Part shown: in pieces, positions 34,093 to 46,637 of the stretch | Position numbering within the stretch: the first letter of the stretch is position 1 | Layout of the letters: each line of letters opens with the position of its first letter | Origin: Holothuria scabra | Taxonomy: Eukaryota; Echinodermata; Holothuroidea; Aspidochirotida; Holothuriidae | Assembly: GCA_037179385.1 (NCBI GenBank) | Contig: CM074181.1 | Span: 49,806,394-49,870,393, forward strand | Direction: 5' to 3' | Length of the DNA stretch: 64,000 bases | Made by a program: the position numbers and the translations under genes | The notes under the pieces: generated by a model | The model's database searches: none | Seen by the model: the letters and a program-made list of their open reading frames with translations, nothing else | Told to the model about the DNA's origin: nothing

Positions 34093-36218
34093 ATGGACCA
34101 GAAAAATTGTCTTCTTTACCTTTTGGGCATTTGTACTTTGGCCATGGACTCGAGGGCAGTAGATCCAGGTTAGACAGCTCTTTCTTCGAATCTTTAATTC
34201 AGGTATATTTTGAAGTCTTGTAATCAATGACGCACAATTTTACTACATTCAGAGGTTTTCGTCACAGAATTGGGGCGGGATTTGATCTCTAAAAGTGTGT
34301 GGGGGGGGGGGGGGTTCCGGCAAAATACCAAACGACGCCCCTCCCCCTAACGGCGTTGGGTCCATGGGCCCGTCTTAGGGCCCCTGGTGGGGTCCAGGGG
34401 AAAAGCCCTGGTGGGGGTCAAGGGGGCGAAGCCCCCCGGAAGCTCCTGGGTATTTATGAAATTGTAGGCATGAAAATGATGCATTTTATCTTCAACTTTA
34501 AATTACATAAGATGAGCGCTTAACAGAACACAAATATCACAATTTGGCTTTCTTCAATCATTTCCTCACTCCTTATGATTAAAGTCGGTCGGAATCGATA
34601 ATGCAGAGGGTGCGGGGAGGGAGAATGGATAACTTAAAATTGAGGTTCTTTAGGGGTTCCCTCCTTGGTTAACCAGATCGTCTTTTCAGAAAGCTAGGGA
34701 ATATTTCTGGTGATGTGAATTCAGCCCTCGTCTATGATGGGGCGAAAAATTTAACGTTTAAGACATCTCAGTAATGAAACTGAATTAAAATTAAAGAAAG
34801 GATTGGTCACTTTTAACTTAGCTGAATAACGGTGGCCCCTTAAAGGCATTCCAACTGAAGTACAAACATACTCTGGTTTCCTACATAGTCTTTTTCAGGT
34901 GACTCTCACAGAGCCGTTACCTGTAAAGGGGCGCGCCGAGCCCGCCAAAAAAAATGAAGAATGTTTACTTCATCTCAATAGTGGAATTGAAATAAAATTA
35001 GACAAGCAGTGGTCCATTTTCACTACAGCTGAATAAAGGTGACCCCTAAGGATATTTGTATAAAGCAAAAACGTACCGTTGGTTTCCTACAGATTCCTTT
35101 TCATGAGATTTTTATGAAGTCCTTATCTGTGATGTTACGCGCAGAAAACGCCAAAAATGGACTTTTGAGACATCTCAATAGAAAAATTAATGGAAATTAG
35201 AGAAAGGGAGGCCCCTTTTCACTTCAGCCGAAAAAGAGTGGAGCTCCAGATTAGGGTCGAATAAGATCATGGTCCTTTCAGAAAACTTGGGGGCACTTGG
35301 TCAGAGAAGGGGACCAGAAGACAACCGCCTCCCTGCCTCCCCCTTGCACTATACGGTGGACCTTCAGCTGTGTACGGTCCGGACACTGGTGATAAGTTTC
35401 AGTGACAATGAAAGAGGTGTTCTACAAAAGTTACCCCGAATCCCGACATATTTAAAACGGGTGCACGCGAAGAGTGTCGAAAAACAGCGATGAGACATTT
35501 ATTGGAAGAATATTGTTTTATTTAGTTTTCAATGCAGTATATGACCTCTTAAAACATTATACAACTTGATTGAGTATCACTTGCGTAGCTCTGTCAGTTC
35601 CAGTTTGTATTTTGAAGCAAAAGCAACCAGACTAAGACGTAAAAAAACTAAGTTCTGGAAAAAAGTGGGAGGGGGGTTAGTGCAACCGTGCCCCTCCGCA
35701 ATCGTGCCTATGCTTTAAACGGTGAACACGTATACCTTGACCTTGATTCCTAATCCAGCAGTGACCATTTTTGCAGTTAACCTGAAGACACTAAACATCT
35801 GCCCTCAACAGATTCTTAAGGGTTGGTTTGTTTTTTCCACGTATGATGTGACTAGAATCGAATTCGGTGGCTACATTAGTTACCAAATGAATCTGGAACC
35901 ATGAAAATTGGTTCAGATTTAGTAGAGTTATGCAGAAAAATAAATTATTTTAGACCAATTTGTCAAATGATTGAAATTTGTGATAAAAGACCCAAATAGG
36001 TTCTTTATGATCCAAGATTACCGAAAAAAAGTGTTAATAACAGCAAACAAGCATTATTTCTTGATATTTTCAGTGAGGTATACAACCCTAGTTATTGTTT
36101 GGGTTGTTAACATTTGATAGACATCTCAAGGTCAGTTTGTTATTTGCGGTTTTCTGTCTTTAAAATATTAGCCAAGTCATGATTGGCGCAGTTCAAGCAC
36201 ATGAATTTTCTAATGTTA
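34093..36218. other. Non-coding part of copy 2
   Basis: Counterpart of 24,563-26,680. The G run at 34,301-34,314 is longer and differs from copy 1 ('gtggggggaggggattc'). No gene. Confidence 0.4.
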
Positions 36219-39200
36219 GTGTTGAACAGTGTTGAAGTACTCGAGACCGATTTTTTTTCGGCCTCGGTCTCGAAACCCTGTGGTCTAGGTCTCGGACCCT
36301 TGGGGTCTCGGAAATTGCTCTGGTCTCGCTTCGAGACCGGCCAAAAATTTGTCGTTTTTATTTTATTTTTAAATAAAACGAGTGTTTCAAAATAAAAGTG
36401 AAGTGTTACGCCTATTGTAAGATGCCTAGATAACTTAATTTATTCTTGAGTGAAATTCTTGTGGTCTATTGAAATTTTATGACAATTAAATTTATCTAAC
36501 CTCAGCCTACATTTGTAAACTCATAGTTTACTTAAAATATAAAATGCCAATTCTTTGAGAAATATACTCAATCACTGAAGAAAAAATGTTGATCTAATGA
36601 GTCCACAGACTCTATCCGTAAGAGGTAATTTTTTTTTTCTGTCAGTAGGTGAGAGGGTCTTTAACTTAGTCACTGAGAATAATGTAACACATTCAGTGGT
36701 GTACGCAAGGGGAGTGTTGGCCATGTCCCCTTCATGGATTCCATTTTTGAGATCTTAAAAATACGTACTTTAATGACACAATTTTTCCTTCAAAAGGTAG
36801 CATATGTGGCACCAGATTGCATGTAAGGACACCCAAGTTCTCAAAAGTTTTTTCAAAGGGAATGGATTTTCCCCCAAACCCCACTTGTCATTCTTAATTC
36901 CTAAAAATATGCACATTTTGTCAAATCCCTTCAAAAGGAAGCACCTGCATCTGTGACACTATATTGCATGCAAGGACACAGACTATTTCAAACATTTTCA
37001 AAGGAGAGGGGTCCATACCTTAGACTCCTTCCCTGGCCGGCACAGACGTACGAGATGGGGGCATGTGAGCAGAGGGTCTTCAGGTGCGGTGAACAGTAGT
37101 CTGCCATTTATCAATCAAAATATGCCAAGAGTAAAATCTCTTCAAGTTACAGTCAGGTGTTTGGGCGGTCATACAGTATCAACAATTTCATCAGTTCTGT
37201 GGATCTTGGATTAATCCAATAAAGACATAGAGACAGAGAAACATAAGCGCATTTTCAATTAAATTGTATATCCCCGCCCTTCCCCCGAAAAGATTCAAAG
37301 CCATTTAATCAAAAGTAAGGGTACATTTTACGTGGCAATTTTGTGATCACCTAGCAAGTTGCTGATTTCTTATTATTGCAAACGGAAGCTTGAAATAAAG
37401 ACTGTTAGGATTCTCTAATACAAACATGAAAATGCAAATTTCGGCCATCTGAGGAGTCGCGATTTTTAAAAATTTTCTCTTTGCTCCGCGCTCTTTGCTA
37501 ACTAATGGTGGCGCTTCACTAAGAGATTCTTTGAGTCAAAGCATTTTTTGAATAACCTTCTGATCACTTTGCAAACTTATGTTGAATTGATCATTTTATT
37601 TCAAACTTCAAAAAAATGACCTGACTAAATTCTACGTATAAATTTGGGAAAGCTATTTCCGATCAACTGAAGGTAAATTCGAAATTTTTTGCAGGCTCTC
37701 AGCCAACTGATCGTGGCGCTCCGCGTAAAAAGTCTTTATGGCAGAAAAGTTACGTTTTGGGACAGGATAAACCTAAAACTGAAATTCTCTCGCACGCCTA
37801 TGCCGATCGCAGATGCTCTTTTATTTTTGATTCCTAAAAGTGAACAACTTTTAAAAGAACTTTTACCTAGAGATGTAGCGTACCTACAGTACTTGGCATT
37901 GGATTGCATGTAAAGACACAAAATTCCATCTTCCCCAGTAATCACCACAATTCAACTTAACTTTGCACACTGTTTCTGTCAAAGTCGAAAATCTTGCACC
38001 ATTTCGAATCAGTTTTAGGCCTGTTGAAAAGGCCAAATATTTTCAAAGGGAGGCGGAAATCCCTCCCCTTAGGCACCTTTACCTGGCCAGCAATCATTCA
38101 ACAGACTGCGTTCTCCCCTCCCCTCCTTTGAGAGAAAACTTGACATGTACTCCACTGAACACAGTGTTGCATTGGATTACCACACAGGTAAGGTTACTCA
38201 GTGTAATCAGTAGTGGCAGTAGTGCACTGCATTCCTTGTGTGATGAATTCTTAGTCTTCAGTGCTATCCATTTTATGGATTTTGATCAGTCTAGCTACTG
38301 ATAACTCTTAATTTGACGAAATTGAAAAAACACCAGGATAAACAAATATACCAGTTCTATATCATTTTTTTTTTTTTCAAATTGTCCCACATCGAGCGCG
38401 CCTCTCTGCAGGCATGCTTTCAACACTCCTGTTCCTCCAGTGCAATGAAGGCATTCTATGAGGGTGAAAGTCCATCTTCATGTTTGGTTCAAAGGGAAAT
38501 TGACATTAACTTTATAAAGTTCTGCAACTCATTTTTCTGCGCGTTGTATAAACTAGCTTTCATGTATCAATTGGCATCAAACTCACAACATTAAACATGT
38601 GTAGCACTGAAAGTCTCCAGTTTGATGAGTAGGGACACCTGGGCGGTACGGGATGGCCGGGAGGGGGTGCCACACCAATTGTCTAGTACCTTGCTAAATC
38701 GGGCAGGATTCGGTGCCTCGTTTTGGCGGAGCGGATTATGCCCTGGTTGGGCACCTGGAAACAGGCACAAATTCGCCATCCCCATGAGAGTAAGAGTCCC
38801 GTACGGTCATGAGGGCCAAATTAGAAAAAATACTTGGATCAGGTTCAGTTTTTAATTCTATGTTAGGCATATGACTGTAAGGGGCACTTTTTCTAAAAAG
38901 ATCAAGACGGTGACCTTTTGCCCGATACCAGATCACCCAAAAGGTCATAATCTCTGCCTGACTGAGGCACAGAAGTCTTCCCGACTAAGTAAGGTTTTGG
39001 CCAACGGGGGGAGGCTGCAGCCCCGGCCCCACGTCCCGTACAGTCACAAGATAATACGACACATGTGCAAATCAATGAGGACACACTCTTGGTATTGCAT
39101 GTTATTTTTAAAGCATAAGGTAAAAAAGTTTAGTAAAAAGTATTCAAAGTTTTGGACAGTCCATTTTTCTATGCAACATGAACATCCGGTCTCGAATTCT

Positions 39201-39280
39201 GCCCCTGGTCTCGGTCTCGGTCTCGAAACCTTCTGGTCTCGGTCTTGGTCTCGGATGTGCTGGTCTCGACTGGTGTTGAA
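36219..39280. mobile_element. hAT-like element, TSD GTGTTGAA, host of a nested hAT (copy 2)
   Basis: GTGTTGAA at 36219-36226 and 39273-39280 flank 36227-39272. Same ends and subterminal GGTCTCG words as copy 1. It lacks 12 bp (a GGTCTGGAGACC unit) in the left subterminal region, which could be slippage between GAGACC repeats. Confidence 0.85.
36686..38165. mobile_element. Nested hAT-like element, family CAGTGGTGTACG (copy 2)
   Basis: CAGTGG start at 36694 and CCACTG end at 38157, with flanks AACACATT (36686-36693) and AACACAGT (38158-38165). Copy 2 keeps the canonical CTG tip that copy 1 has lost. Around 37,490-37,530 there is local rearrangement relative to copy 1: an extra 'ctctttgcta' and a missing ~20 bp between TTCTTT repeats. 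Confidence 0.8.
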
Positions 39281-40568
39281 TGTGGAACGTTCGTCTCTCT
39301 TTCTCTCTGCTATCTAGAGAGTTCGGTTCTAGATGTATGTCCTCACTGTCTTAAAGGTCCCAACATTTGTAAATCTCACGAAAACTACTCACTCAACTCC
39401 TTAAGAAATTCAGAGATATGTCATCACCTGGGCAAGCAAGATATGCAAAATATCAAATGTTAAAGTACGCCCTCAAATCCTTCTACACGTTTTCGCCTAG
39501 ACTATTAACGATTAGAATACCTCCGTCTGCGTTTCTACCTTTATCCGGAAAAAATGATATAAAAGACCCGGCGTGAACATTTAATGGAATTTGAAAATGC
39601 CGCAAAATCCATTTGAATTATCATTTTTCTAATATCAAACGAACAATTACATTAACATTATTTAGAGCAAACTTCGCCTTCACCAACAGACCATACTAGT
39701 AAAATCAAGATTCTTCAAGCCTTAACGATTTTAAGTAGGCCTAGGAGTCTTGGGTTAAGACGAAGGGAAGTTACGTTCTTTTGGTATTTTTGTATTCTAC
39801 ACAGTTTTAAAAGCCAATGCATACTTAATACTTTTCCACATCAATATATCAACCAGCGAACAAGTAAACATACGTTCCTTTTTGAGCTGACACGGACCTA
39901 TATGAGTGATGCAATTAACCCTAGCAGGCCATCATTCCCATTTCTGACTTTTTACCGTAAGCAAATAAACAAGTGAACAAGTGAAACATGCAGTACGTTT
40001 TTTTATATAGCTTATTAACACGCGCTGAGTTAGCTCTGGGTTTTAGGTCGTCTGCTAGTGTTGGTATTGATTGACAGGTTTGTTGTGACGTTGCAAAGTA
40101 ACGTGGTCGCCATGACAATCTGTCATGTGATCAGCGTTCTCAACAGAACTTACAACTTTTATGGAGGTTAAGGGCTCTTCTGGCGTTAAGAATTAGGACA
40201 TGCCTATCTAACACAAACAAACAACTCAAAATTCACTCATCACTCATGAGTTTCATACTCTCGGTTTGACAATCCTTATATCACAAAATGAACTAAAATT
40301 ATTTCTAACGTCTTGGTCAAGACTAAAGAATTTGTTGGTTTACGGTTAAACTATGTTGAGTACTGAGGCCTGCATCAAATGTTCATCAAGTTCATGCGAG
40401 CCTCGGAAGTACTATCCATAGTTCATGTGAGCAGTCTTCCATTCGAATGCCAACGCTCTAATCTGTGACATCACTTCGCTCTACTTTTCTTTACTTGCCA
40501 ACTTCCTCACGCCCATCAAATAAAAAGGGCACCAATATCACTGCCACAGCAGATATTTGACTATTTGG
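39281..40568. other. Non-coding part of copy 2, right end
   Basis: Counterpart of 29,767-31,059. No gene. Small indels relative to copy 1 near 40,095 and 40,226. Confidence 0.4.
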
Positions 40569-40613
40569 GTTAAATGCAAGGCAAAAATGTCGCGGTAACC
40601 ATTACATTTACAA

Positions 40614-42363
40614 CTTGGTAGCAGTGGCGTAACCAGACTTGCCTGTCCGGGGGCAAAAGCAAAGAGGTTTCCCGATTTTGCACTAGTTGAGCTGTGTTAG
40701 TTTGTGGGTGTCTTAGGACCTTACGGGAAGTGTTGAGAGGGGAGGGGGCAATAATTTTGGACCATGTAACTCACCCTACCCCCATTGATCAAAAGGTACA
40801 TTTTTTGCTATTTTTTTTTTCTTTTTCTACGAACAAGAACAATTTTTCTTAATAAATCTGATTTTTTTCTTAAGTGTGAACACTACTGTATAAGGTACGT
40901 ACCGAAAAATTGGGTCCTTTTAAACATTTGTAAATATGGAGCTTGTATTGCATATACTAGATCAGATTCAGGGTTTCCTGTAAGGAGATTTGCATTTGCG
41001 GGGGTGGGGACTATCGAAGAATCTGCGTTTCCTATTTGCATAAATCTGAGGCAGCATGTCGACTGAAGATCGTATTATCTCAGGAGAGCGGATTAAGGCT
41101 TCTCGACGACATAAGGAAAACTCTCGAAACTTTGTTGCCTTTTTTGGACAAAAATGAAAGCCTATCTTGAAGAAAACTTTAGGGAAACGACACGGGAGGG
41201 GATAGGACCAAATTTTTCACTGATTGTTTTATGAGCGATCACTTACAGCTTTAAGGGTTGCAATTTAAGACGCGCGAAGCACACGGAAAATTTTGCCTTC
41301 TTCAAAAATAATTATTTCGGATATGGAATTTTTATTAAGAAGAATTCGGAATTTTATGAAGAAAAACTTGGAAAAATCGCACTGTATTTGACGGGTGTCT
41401 CAAATGGTGAATTTTCGATTTTTTCACTTTTTCGAGCAAGGGCGTAATCGCTGTGTCCCTTGTAGCTATGCCACTGCTCTGCAACACTGAACATTGATAA
41501 AATTTTGACACTTCAATAACTAAAGAATCCATCTACAAAGACTACACAACTGACAGGGTTGAAAGGTATCTGATGACAGGTGTGTGTTGAGTACGGTGAC
41601 AAATGGTTCCCCTGCCTAGAATATGGCGTGGAGCGTACAGAAGATTTTGAAAAATCGCGACCCCTCAAACAGCCGGCATTGAAATGTCTTGGGCTTGTAA
41701 GTAGTAGCCACGTTTTCCGATTTTTTTTCTTGCAAATGTGAACACCACTATATTAGTAATGCATTGCGGCGCGCGAAGCGCGCCGATATTTCTGCCCTTT
41801 TGGAACAATTTGTTGATATGGAGCTTTTATTTTCTTGTGAGGAAGTTTAACGTGTTGGGGGATTACTGACGAATCTGCAATTCCTTCAAATATTGGTGGC
41901 AAATCTGAGAATGATTGTTTTTCTAAAGTCCTCCCGACTGTCTGGCAAAGGGCAAGAGAGGAAAGTCTTCCCTCCGATAAAGTGGACGTCAGATACTATT
42001 TTGTTAACTTTAGGGGACTAAATGAATGTTCATATATTTTTCTAAATGAATTTTTATATATTGACCAAAACAGTGTTCCATGAATGCAGATCAGTCTTGC
42101 TTATGATGTTATAGTTGGTCCACCTTCTTTTTTCCATTTTTGTTTTTTCCTTTCCCCTTCTTTTCCGTTTTCTCTTGTCCGTCTACCTCTCTTTCTTTTC
42201 CTTCCCCTCCTTTTTCTCCTTTTCCTTTTCTCTTTTCCTCTTTTTCCTTTCTTTCCCTCCCTTCCTTCCCTTCCCGTTTTTTCCTCCCTTCCCTCTTTAT
42301 TTTGCTGGGGGGGGGGGCAGTTTGCTTCCCTGCTCCGCCGCTGGTTACGCCACTGCTTGGTAG
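40614..42363. mobile_element. hAT-like element, 8-bp TSD CTTGGTAG, 1.73 kb
   Basis: CTTGGTAG at 40614-40621 and 42356-42363 flank 40622-42355. The left end is CAGTGGCGTAACCAG and the right end CTGGTTACGCCACTG, a perfect 14-bp terminal inverted repeat apart from context. Perfect ends plus a perfect target duplication indicate a fairly young insertion. Inside are two related segments ('gtgaacactactgtataagg...atatggagcttgtatt' at 40,877 on and 'gtgaacaccactatattag...atatggagcttttatt' at 41,739 on), a palindrome GGCGCGCGAAGCGCGCC (41,768-41,785) and a pyrimidine tract. An inverted relative lies at 44,091-45,524. No transposase frame. Confidence 0.9.
42125..42300 (+). repeat. Polypyrimidine tract (C/T), about 175 bp
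   Basis: Almost pure C and T over about 175 bp inside the hAT element, followed by a G11 run. It produces several overlapping long frames on both strands with low-complexity peptides, which are not genes. Such tracts can form triplex (H-) DNA and often vary in length. Confidence 0.9.
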
Positions 42364-44090
42364 TTTTGGTTTCCGGCACAAAATTGGGCAACGGTTTTGC
42401 CTGCGAACATATGTTAAACAAATTTTAGTCTCCAGTAATAAAATCAGAGTGTACCTAACTTCTGAAATATCAAAAATGCTAGAAATGTTAGAAAGCATGA
42501 AAATTGAATTATTTTGATGTACATCCATCTTCACAGGACATTTCCAAAATTGTAATAAAATGTCGAAATTTGCTTAGTTTAAAATGTTAGATTGTGCAAT
42601 AATTTAAACCATGATATTGGGATTTGTCGTAATGTTTAAGGTCAAAATATTCCTTAATTGGTCCTTGTTTTCGTGAGGAAAACTTTAACATAGAAGAATG
42701 TACCTCAATTGAGGTATCAGGCATTGTTTGTTGTTTAATGATATTACCGCAATGTTTTTTCTCCTATTTTATTTTGTCATTATTGGCCATATTAGGAATC
42801 ACAGTGACTAAAATGTGAAGATATGAAATTCACGAAATTCATAAAAATTATACTTTTGTCCCCCAAATGGTCCAAATGATTTTCAAAATTGACAGAGCGG
42901 CTTGGGAAAATCTCGCACATTTTTTGTGTATCATTTACCAAAGTAATTTAAAAGGGTCAAAATCTCTGTAAGCTATTGGTTGAAACCTTCTGCCACAGGC
43001 TTCCATGAAGATTACCGTGTAGACTAGAGAACTTTATAGGTTCTGAAGCGCCATTGTAAATTTTTCATGTGTAAAATAGAATTTTTGCTAATTCCCAAAT
43101 TTTGGAACAAGGATAAGTTGGATTGTGTTCTACACACTCAATTTTGACATCGGTTAATCGAATTAGTTTAACAGTTTACCGTTGTTGTTGTTGTTGCGTG
43201 CTATAAAGGCTCTGTGTTCACTCGACCCATTTTGGGACACATGTGTAGCAACAATTGCGACAATCTTATGGGATTACGGGATTGACAATGGTGACGCTAC
43301 TGGGGCATGGAGGGAACAATTCCCCATAATATTATTTCCTTCAGTTCCCCAGGTTCCTCCTAGTTGGATTAGTGAAGAATATTACCCCTTCTGCTGTTCT
43401 AAGGCCTCATTTATTACCCAGAAATATTCTAAAAGCTCGAAGCTTCCTGGCTTTTCCCACTGAACCCCACTGGGGCTTTGCCCCAGGACCCGACCGGCAG
43501 AATAGCGCTCATTGCGTTTGTTTTCGCTTTGCGAGGGAAAAGGCTTTACTCCCAACATTTTTCTTTGCCCCTCGTTTTCCCCGAACTTTGACACACTGGC
43601 TAAACACTGGCTAAACCTGATGACCAGCCCTTAGAAAGGCGCATGTATTTTCCTGTACCCCTTCTCGTAAATTCAAGAGGCAAATAAACTCTATACCGCA
43701 TTCTTACTCAGATAATAATCAATAGCAACATCGGCATCTCATTAGAGTGAGAACAAAAATGACTCGAAGAATCCTACCACTGCCTGTATGACTGGGCTGA
43801 TCTCCCTGATATGACCCTGTGAATTTCTTTACAGATTACATACTCTGTCTCGGAAGAATCATTAGTAGCATAATTAAGCATTGCATACCGTTAAGTGCAT
43901 CCATTAAAGGAACAGAGTACATGCAGTGACTAGTCGGTCTGGGGAACTATACGTTACATTTGACAGGATAACACCCAGATTGGCCATAAACGCGATGCAA
44001 ACTTCCCTGAACGATTACGTACACTTGGAAATTAAAAAGAAAACATGATTCCCCCACGTTACCCCAAGGTCTTTCTACTATACGCTAATA
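42364..44090. other. Non-coding stretch
   Basis: No gene. At 43,370-43,600 the words 'ctggggctttgccccaggac' and 'ggctttactcccaacattttt' resemble 62,210-62,330 ('cggggcctcgccccttgaat', 'ccgcccccaacattttccc'), which suggests a shared decayed repeat with a GGGGC-AA-GCCCC-type hairpin. Confidence 0.4.
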
Positions 44091-45524
44091 CATAGGCGTA
44101 GGAAGCGGGGGGGGGGGGTGGGTGCGACAGCCCCTCAGTGAAAAATGAGAGGCGGAAGCTTCCCGGGACCCACTTCCCTGGTCTAAAAACCCCTCTTTTT
44201 GATCTTTGAAAATGTCAAAAAGAGGGAAAATTTCTGGCGGGCTTCTTGCGCATCTTGTGCATTAGTTCTTGCTCATAAATCAGTTTGGTAAACTTTTCCG
44301 AGCTCTGGAAATGACAAAATCGGATATGTACTATATGTGATGCCACATCATCAAGAGACATCGGCAACTTAATTGATATTTTTGTCTTCCAAATGTCTTC
44401 CAAAGAATTCCAAATTTCCTTCAATCAAACGCTTGATTTTGAAATATTTTGTCCATAAAGGACAACAAAGTTTGGAACACTTTTGAAATGTCATCGGAGA
44501 GTGTCAGTTCGCAGCCCTTAGATAACATCATAGAGCTACAACTATTCAGTCGTCGTGCAATCATCCTCAGATTTGCCACCAATAGGCCTATATGAAGTAC
44601 AGATTCTTCAGTAATCAGGTAATCCTCTGGCTCTTTAAATTTCCTTACACTGAAAACCCAAAATCTAAAGCTTTCTGCAGTGAAAGCTCTATATCTAAAA
44701 GTATTTGTTAAAATGGGACAAAGGTATCGGAGCGCGAAGTCCCTGACACAGTCGTGTTCACACCGTGAAGGCGATTGCCCCGTGGCTTGAAAAGCCATTT
44801 GCCATTTGAGACACCTGTCAAATACAGTTCGCTTTTCCCAACTTCTCGTTCATAAAAGTCAGTAAAAGTTTTTTCTATTAAAAGCTCCATTATTAGTTTT
44901 AAAAAGGCGCTTCGCTCGCCCTAATAAAGCCCTTTATGCAGAAAGTGGTCGCTCATAACTGGAAGCAGTCAGTGGTAAAATTTTTCGAGCCGCTAAAGTG
45001 CAATTTCCCTAAAATTTTCTTCCATAAAGGCTTTTAATTTTTGAATATTTTGTGTGAAAAGGCAACAAGGTTTCGGGACCTCTTCGAATGTTTCCGAGAA
45101 GCCCCAGTCCGCTTCTCTTGTATAACATAATGCTAAATCATCGATCTTCAGTCTACATGTTATCTCAGATATATATGCTGATAGGAAACGCAGATTCTTT
45201 GACATTTCCCCCAAATATTCAAATTTCTTTACAGGAAACCCTAAATCTAAGCTATATATATATTGCAATACGAGCTTCATATTTACAAATGTGAACAACG
45301 ACCCAAATTTTAGGCGCGCCGCAAATTACGTTCCTAATACAAAAGCGTTCAGAATTAGGAAAAAGTCAGAAGTTTTTTTATTTCCAAAAATTTGTTCTTG
45401 CTCGTAGAAAAAAGAGAAAAAATTCAGCACCAAAAAAATGTACTTTTTTATCGTGGGGTAGGTTGAGGTGCATTGTCCATCTGTCCGCCCCTCCCTCACG
45501 TTCATTTTGCTTCCTGCATCACTG
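44091..45524 (-). mobile_element. Inverted relative of the 40.6-kb hAT element
   Basis: The minus strand matches the plus strand of 40,622-42,355 in long stretches: 'tttgtaaatatgaagctcgtattgca', 'agggtttcctgtaa', 'gaatctgcgtttcctat', 'gaaaattttagggaaa', 'ctgtatttgacaggtgtctc'. The ends are CAGTGATGCAGGAAGC (from 45,524 leftwards) and a decayed CATAGGCGTAGGAAGC with a G13 run (44,091). The 8-bp flanks do not match, so the exact limits are uncertain. The frames of 101 and 125 codons on the minus strand lie within this homology and match no known protein; they may be remnants of an ancestral sequence or chance. Confidence 0.7.
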
Positions 45525-45879
45525 ACTGCAGTAATGAACTAAATGTAGAGTTTGAACTGCACACAATCTTTCGTAAATAAACCGAGATAAAATATATTTC
45601 TGTGCTTTAAAAAGCAAGTAACGGAATGGGTCACAGGACTGACTTTAATATTGATAACAATTGTAAACTGCCCCAAAGAGTAGTGGTGTGAAAAATTCCG
45701 GTCTCATAGACTTCAAACTCAAAACCATTTGGTATGATCACATCAAGTTATTGTCGCAAAAGGAGGGTATATCGTAATTTGAAATATTTGGGTTCCTTTA
45801 CTTGTCAGAGGCATTTGCTTTTCCCAGCTAACTACGGTACTTGTACTATTTAGACAAGAAAGCAAGCACACAGTCAAAC
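45525..45879. other. Non-coding stretch
   Basis: Nothing recognised in about 350 bp of AT-rich DNA. Confidence 0.4.
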
Positions 45880-46090
45880 GAGTTTTTAGCATGTGCAAAG
45901 GGTTTTATGCCTAGTCATACCGAAGTCAAAAACGGAACCTTCTGACATTGTGCTTGATGCACATCTTAAGCAATGGAGTAGGGAAAACAAGCTAGTGAGC
46001 CACAACTGGAAAAAAAAGAAAAGAAAAAAAAACGTGACCGGCTCGACTTGAACGAATTAGTTGGAGCTTTGACCGTAAAACTCAATAGTA
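45880..46090 (+). mobile_element. tRNA-derived SINE body, family A
   Basis: Shares 'gtgcttgatgcacatctta', 'agcaatggagtagggaaaac' and 'aagctagtgagccacaactgg' with the copies at 8.1, 58.8 and 61.0 kb, then 'gaccggctcgacttgaacgaa'. The tRNA-like head is decayed ('gggttttatgcctagtcatacc' in the B-box area). An A-rich insert lies at 46,010-46,030. Confidence 0.65.
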
Positions 46091-46637
46091 ATAAATCAAG
46101 CGTTTGAATCCACTAAAACCTGTTTGACCTACTCAATCTACACTATTTGACCATATTCGCTACACAAAGTGTTTCTTAAATTCCCTGAAAGCTCCGGCCT
46201 TTACTTACAGTGCACCGCAGTAACAAAACACGCTAAGCTGATTACCCACACAGAAGGAAATTCCACAACTTGTACAAGAAAAGTCTTCTTTGCCGTGCCA
46301 CAGTACATACTTTGAGATCCTTTACTCAGTTCCTTTTGGGGAAAACAATCTCCAAAGCTACATGTAATTTTTCTTTTTATGAAAACCATGGATACTCTTT
46401 GTTCTGCCCGTCTAGCAGCACCATCTCCTACTTCGTTTAGGGCAAGGGGTTAGGGGAGGGGGATAAGGATGGCCGTGAAGGGTGCCTGAGATTGCCAGGG
46501 TGGGTAGGTGGTTTTTAAACCGGGGTCCATAAATGAGGTAGGTTGGTGGGATTTTACCTAAGGGAGCGTTGCTTTTTCTATGTGTATTCGTATATTTGCG
46601 TTTCTCGGGAGTTCTAGGGGAGGGGAGGTCAAGTCAC
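46091..46637. other. Non-coding stretch
   Basis: No gene. G-rich low-complexity sequence at 46,440-46,560. Confidence 0.4.

Larger units (their letters stand above)
31060..40568 (+). repeat. 9.5-kb tandem duplication, copy 2
   Basis: Second copy of the block, ending at 'cagatatttgactatttggg', after which the sequence departs into 'ttaaatgcaaggc'. At the internal junction copy 1's last bases '...actatttggg' run directly into 'ataattatg', with no more than one shared base and no repeat element at the join. A simple tandem duplication by end joining would leave this; so would an assembly that placed two haplotypes in series. Confidence 0.95.

Noticed and set aside
28451..39317. Pairs of conserved frames (112 and 148 codons) present in both duplicate copies
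   Set aside because: Conservation is explained by the recent duplication. They lie in non-autonomous hAT elements, overlap element ends and show no known domain.
42084..42534. Five overlapping frames of 82-141 codons on both strands
   Set aside because: All lie over the polypyrimidine tract, and the peptides are low-complexity Phe/Ser/Pro or Lys/Arg/Glu strings.
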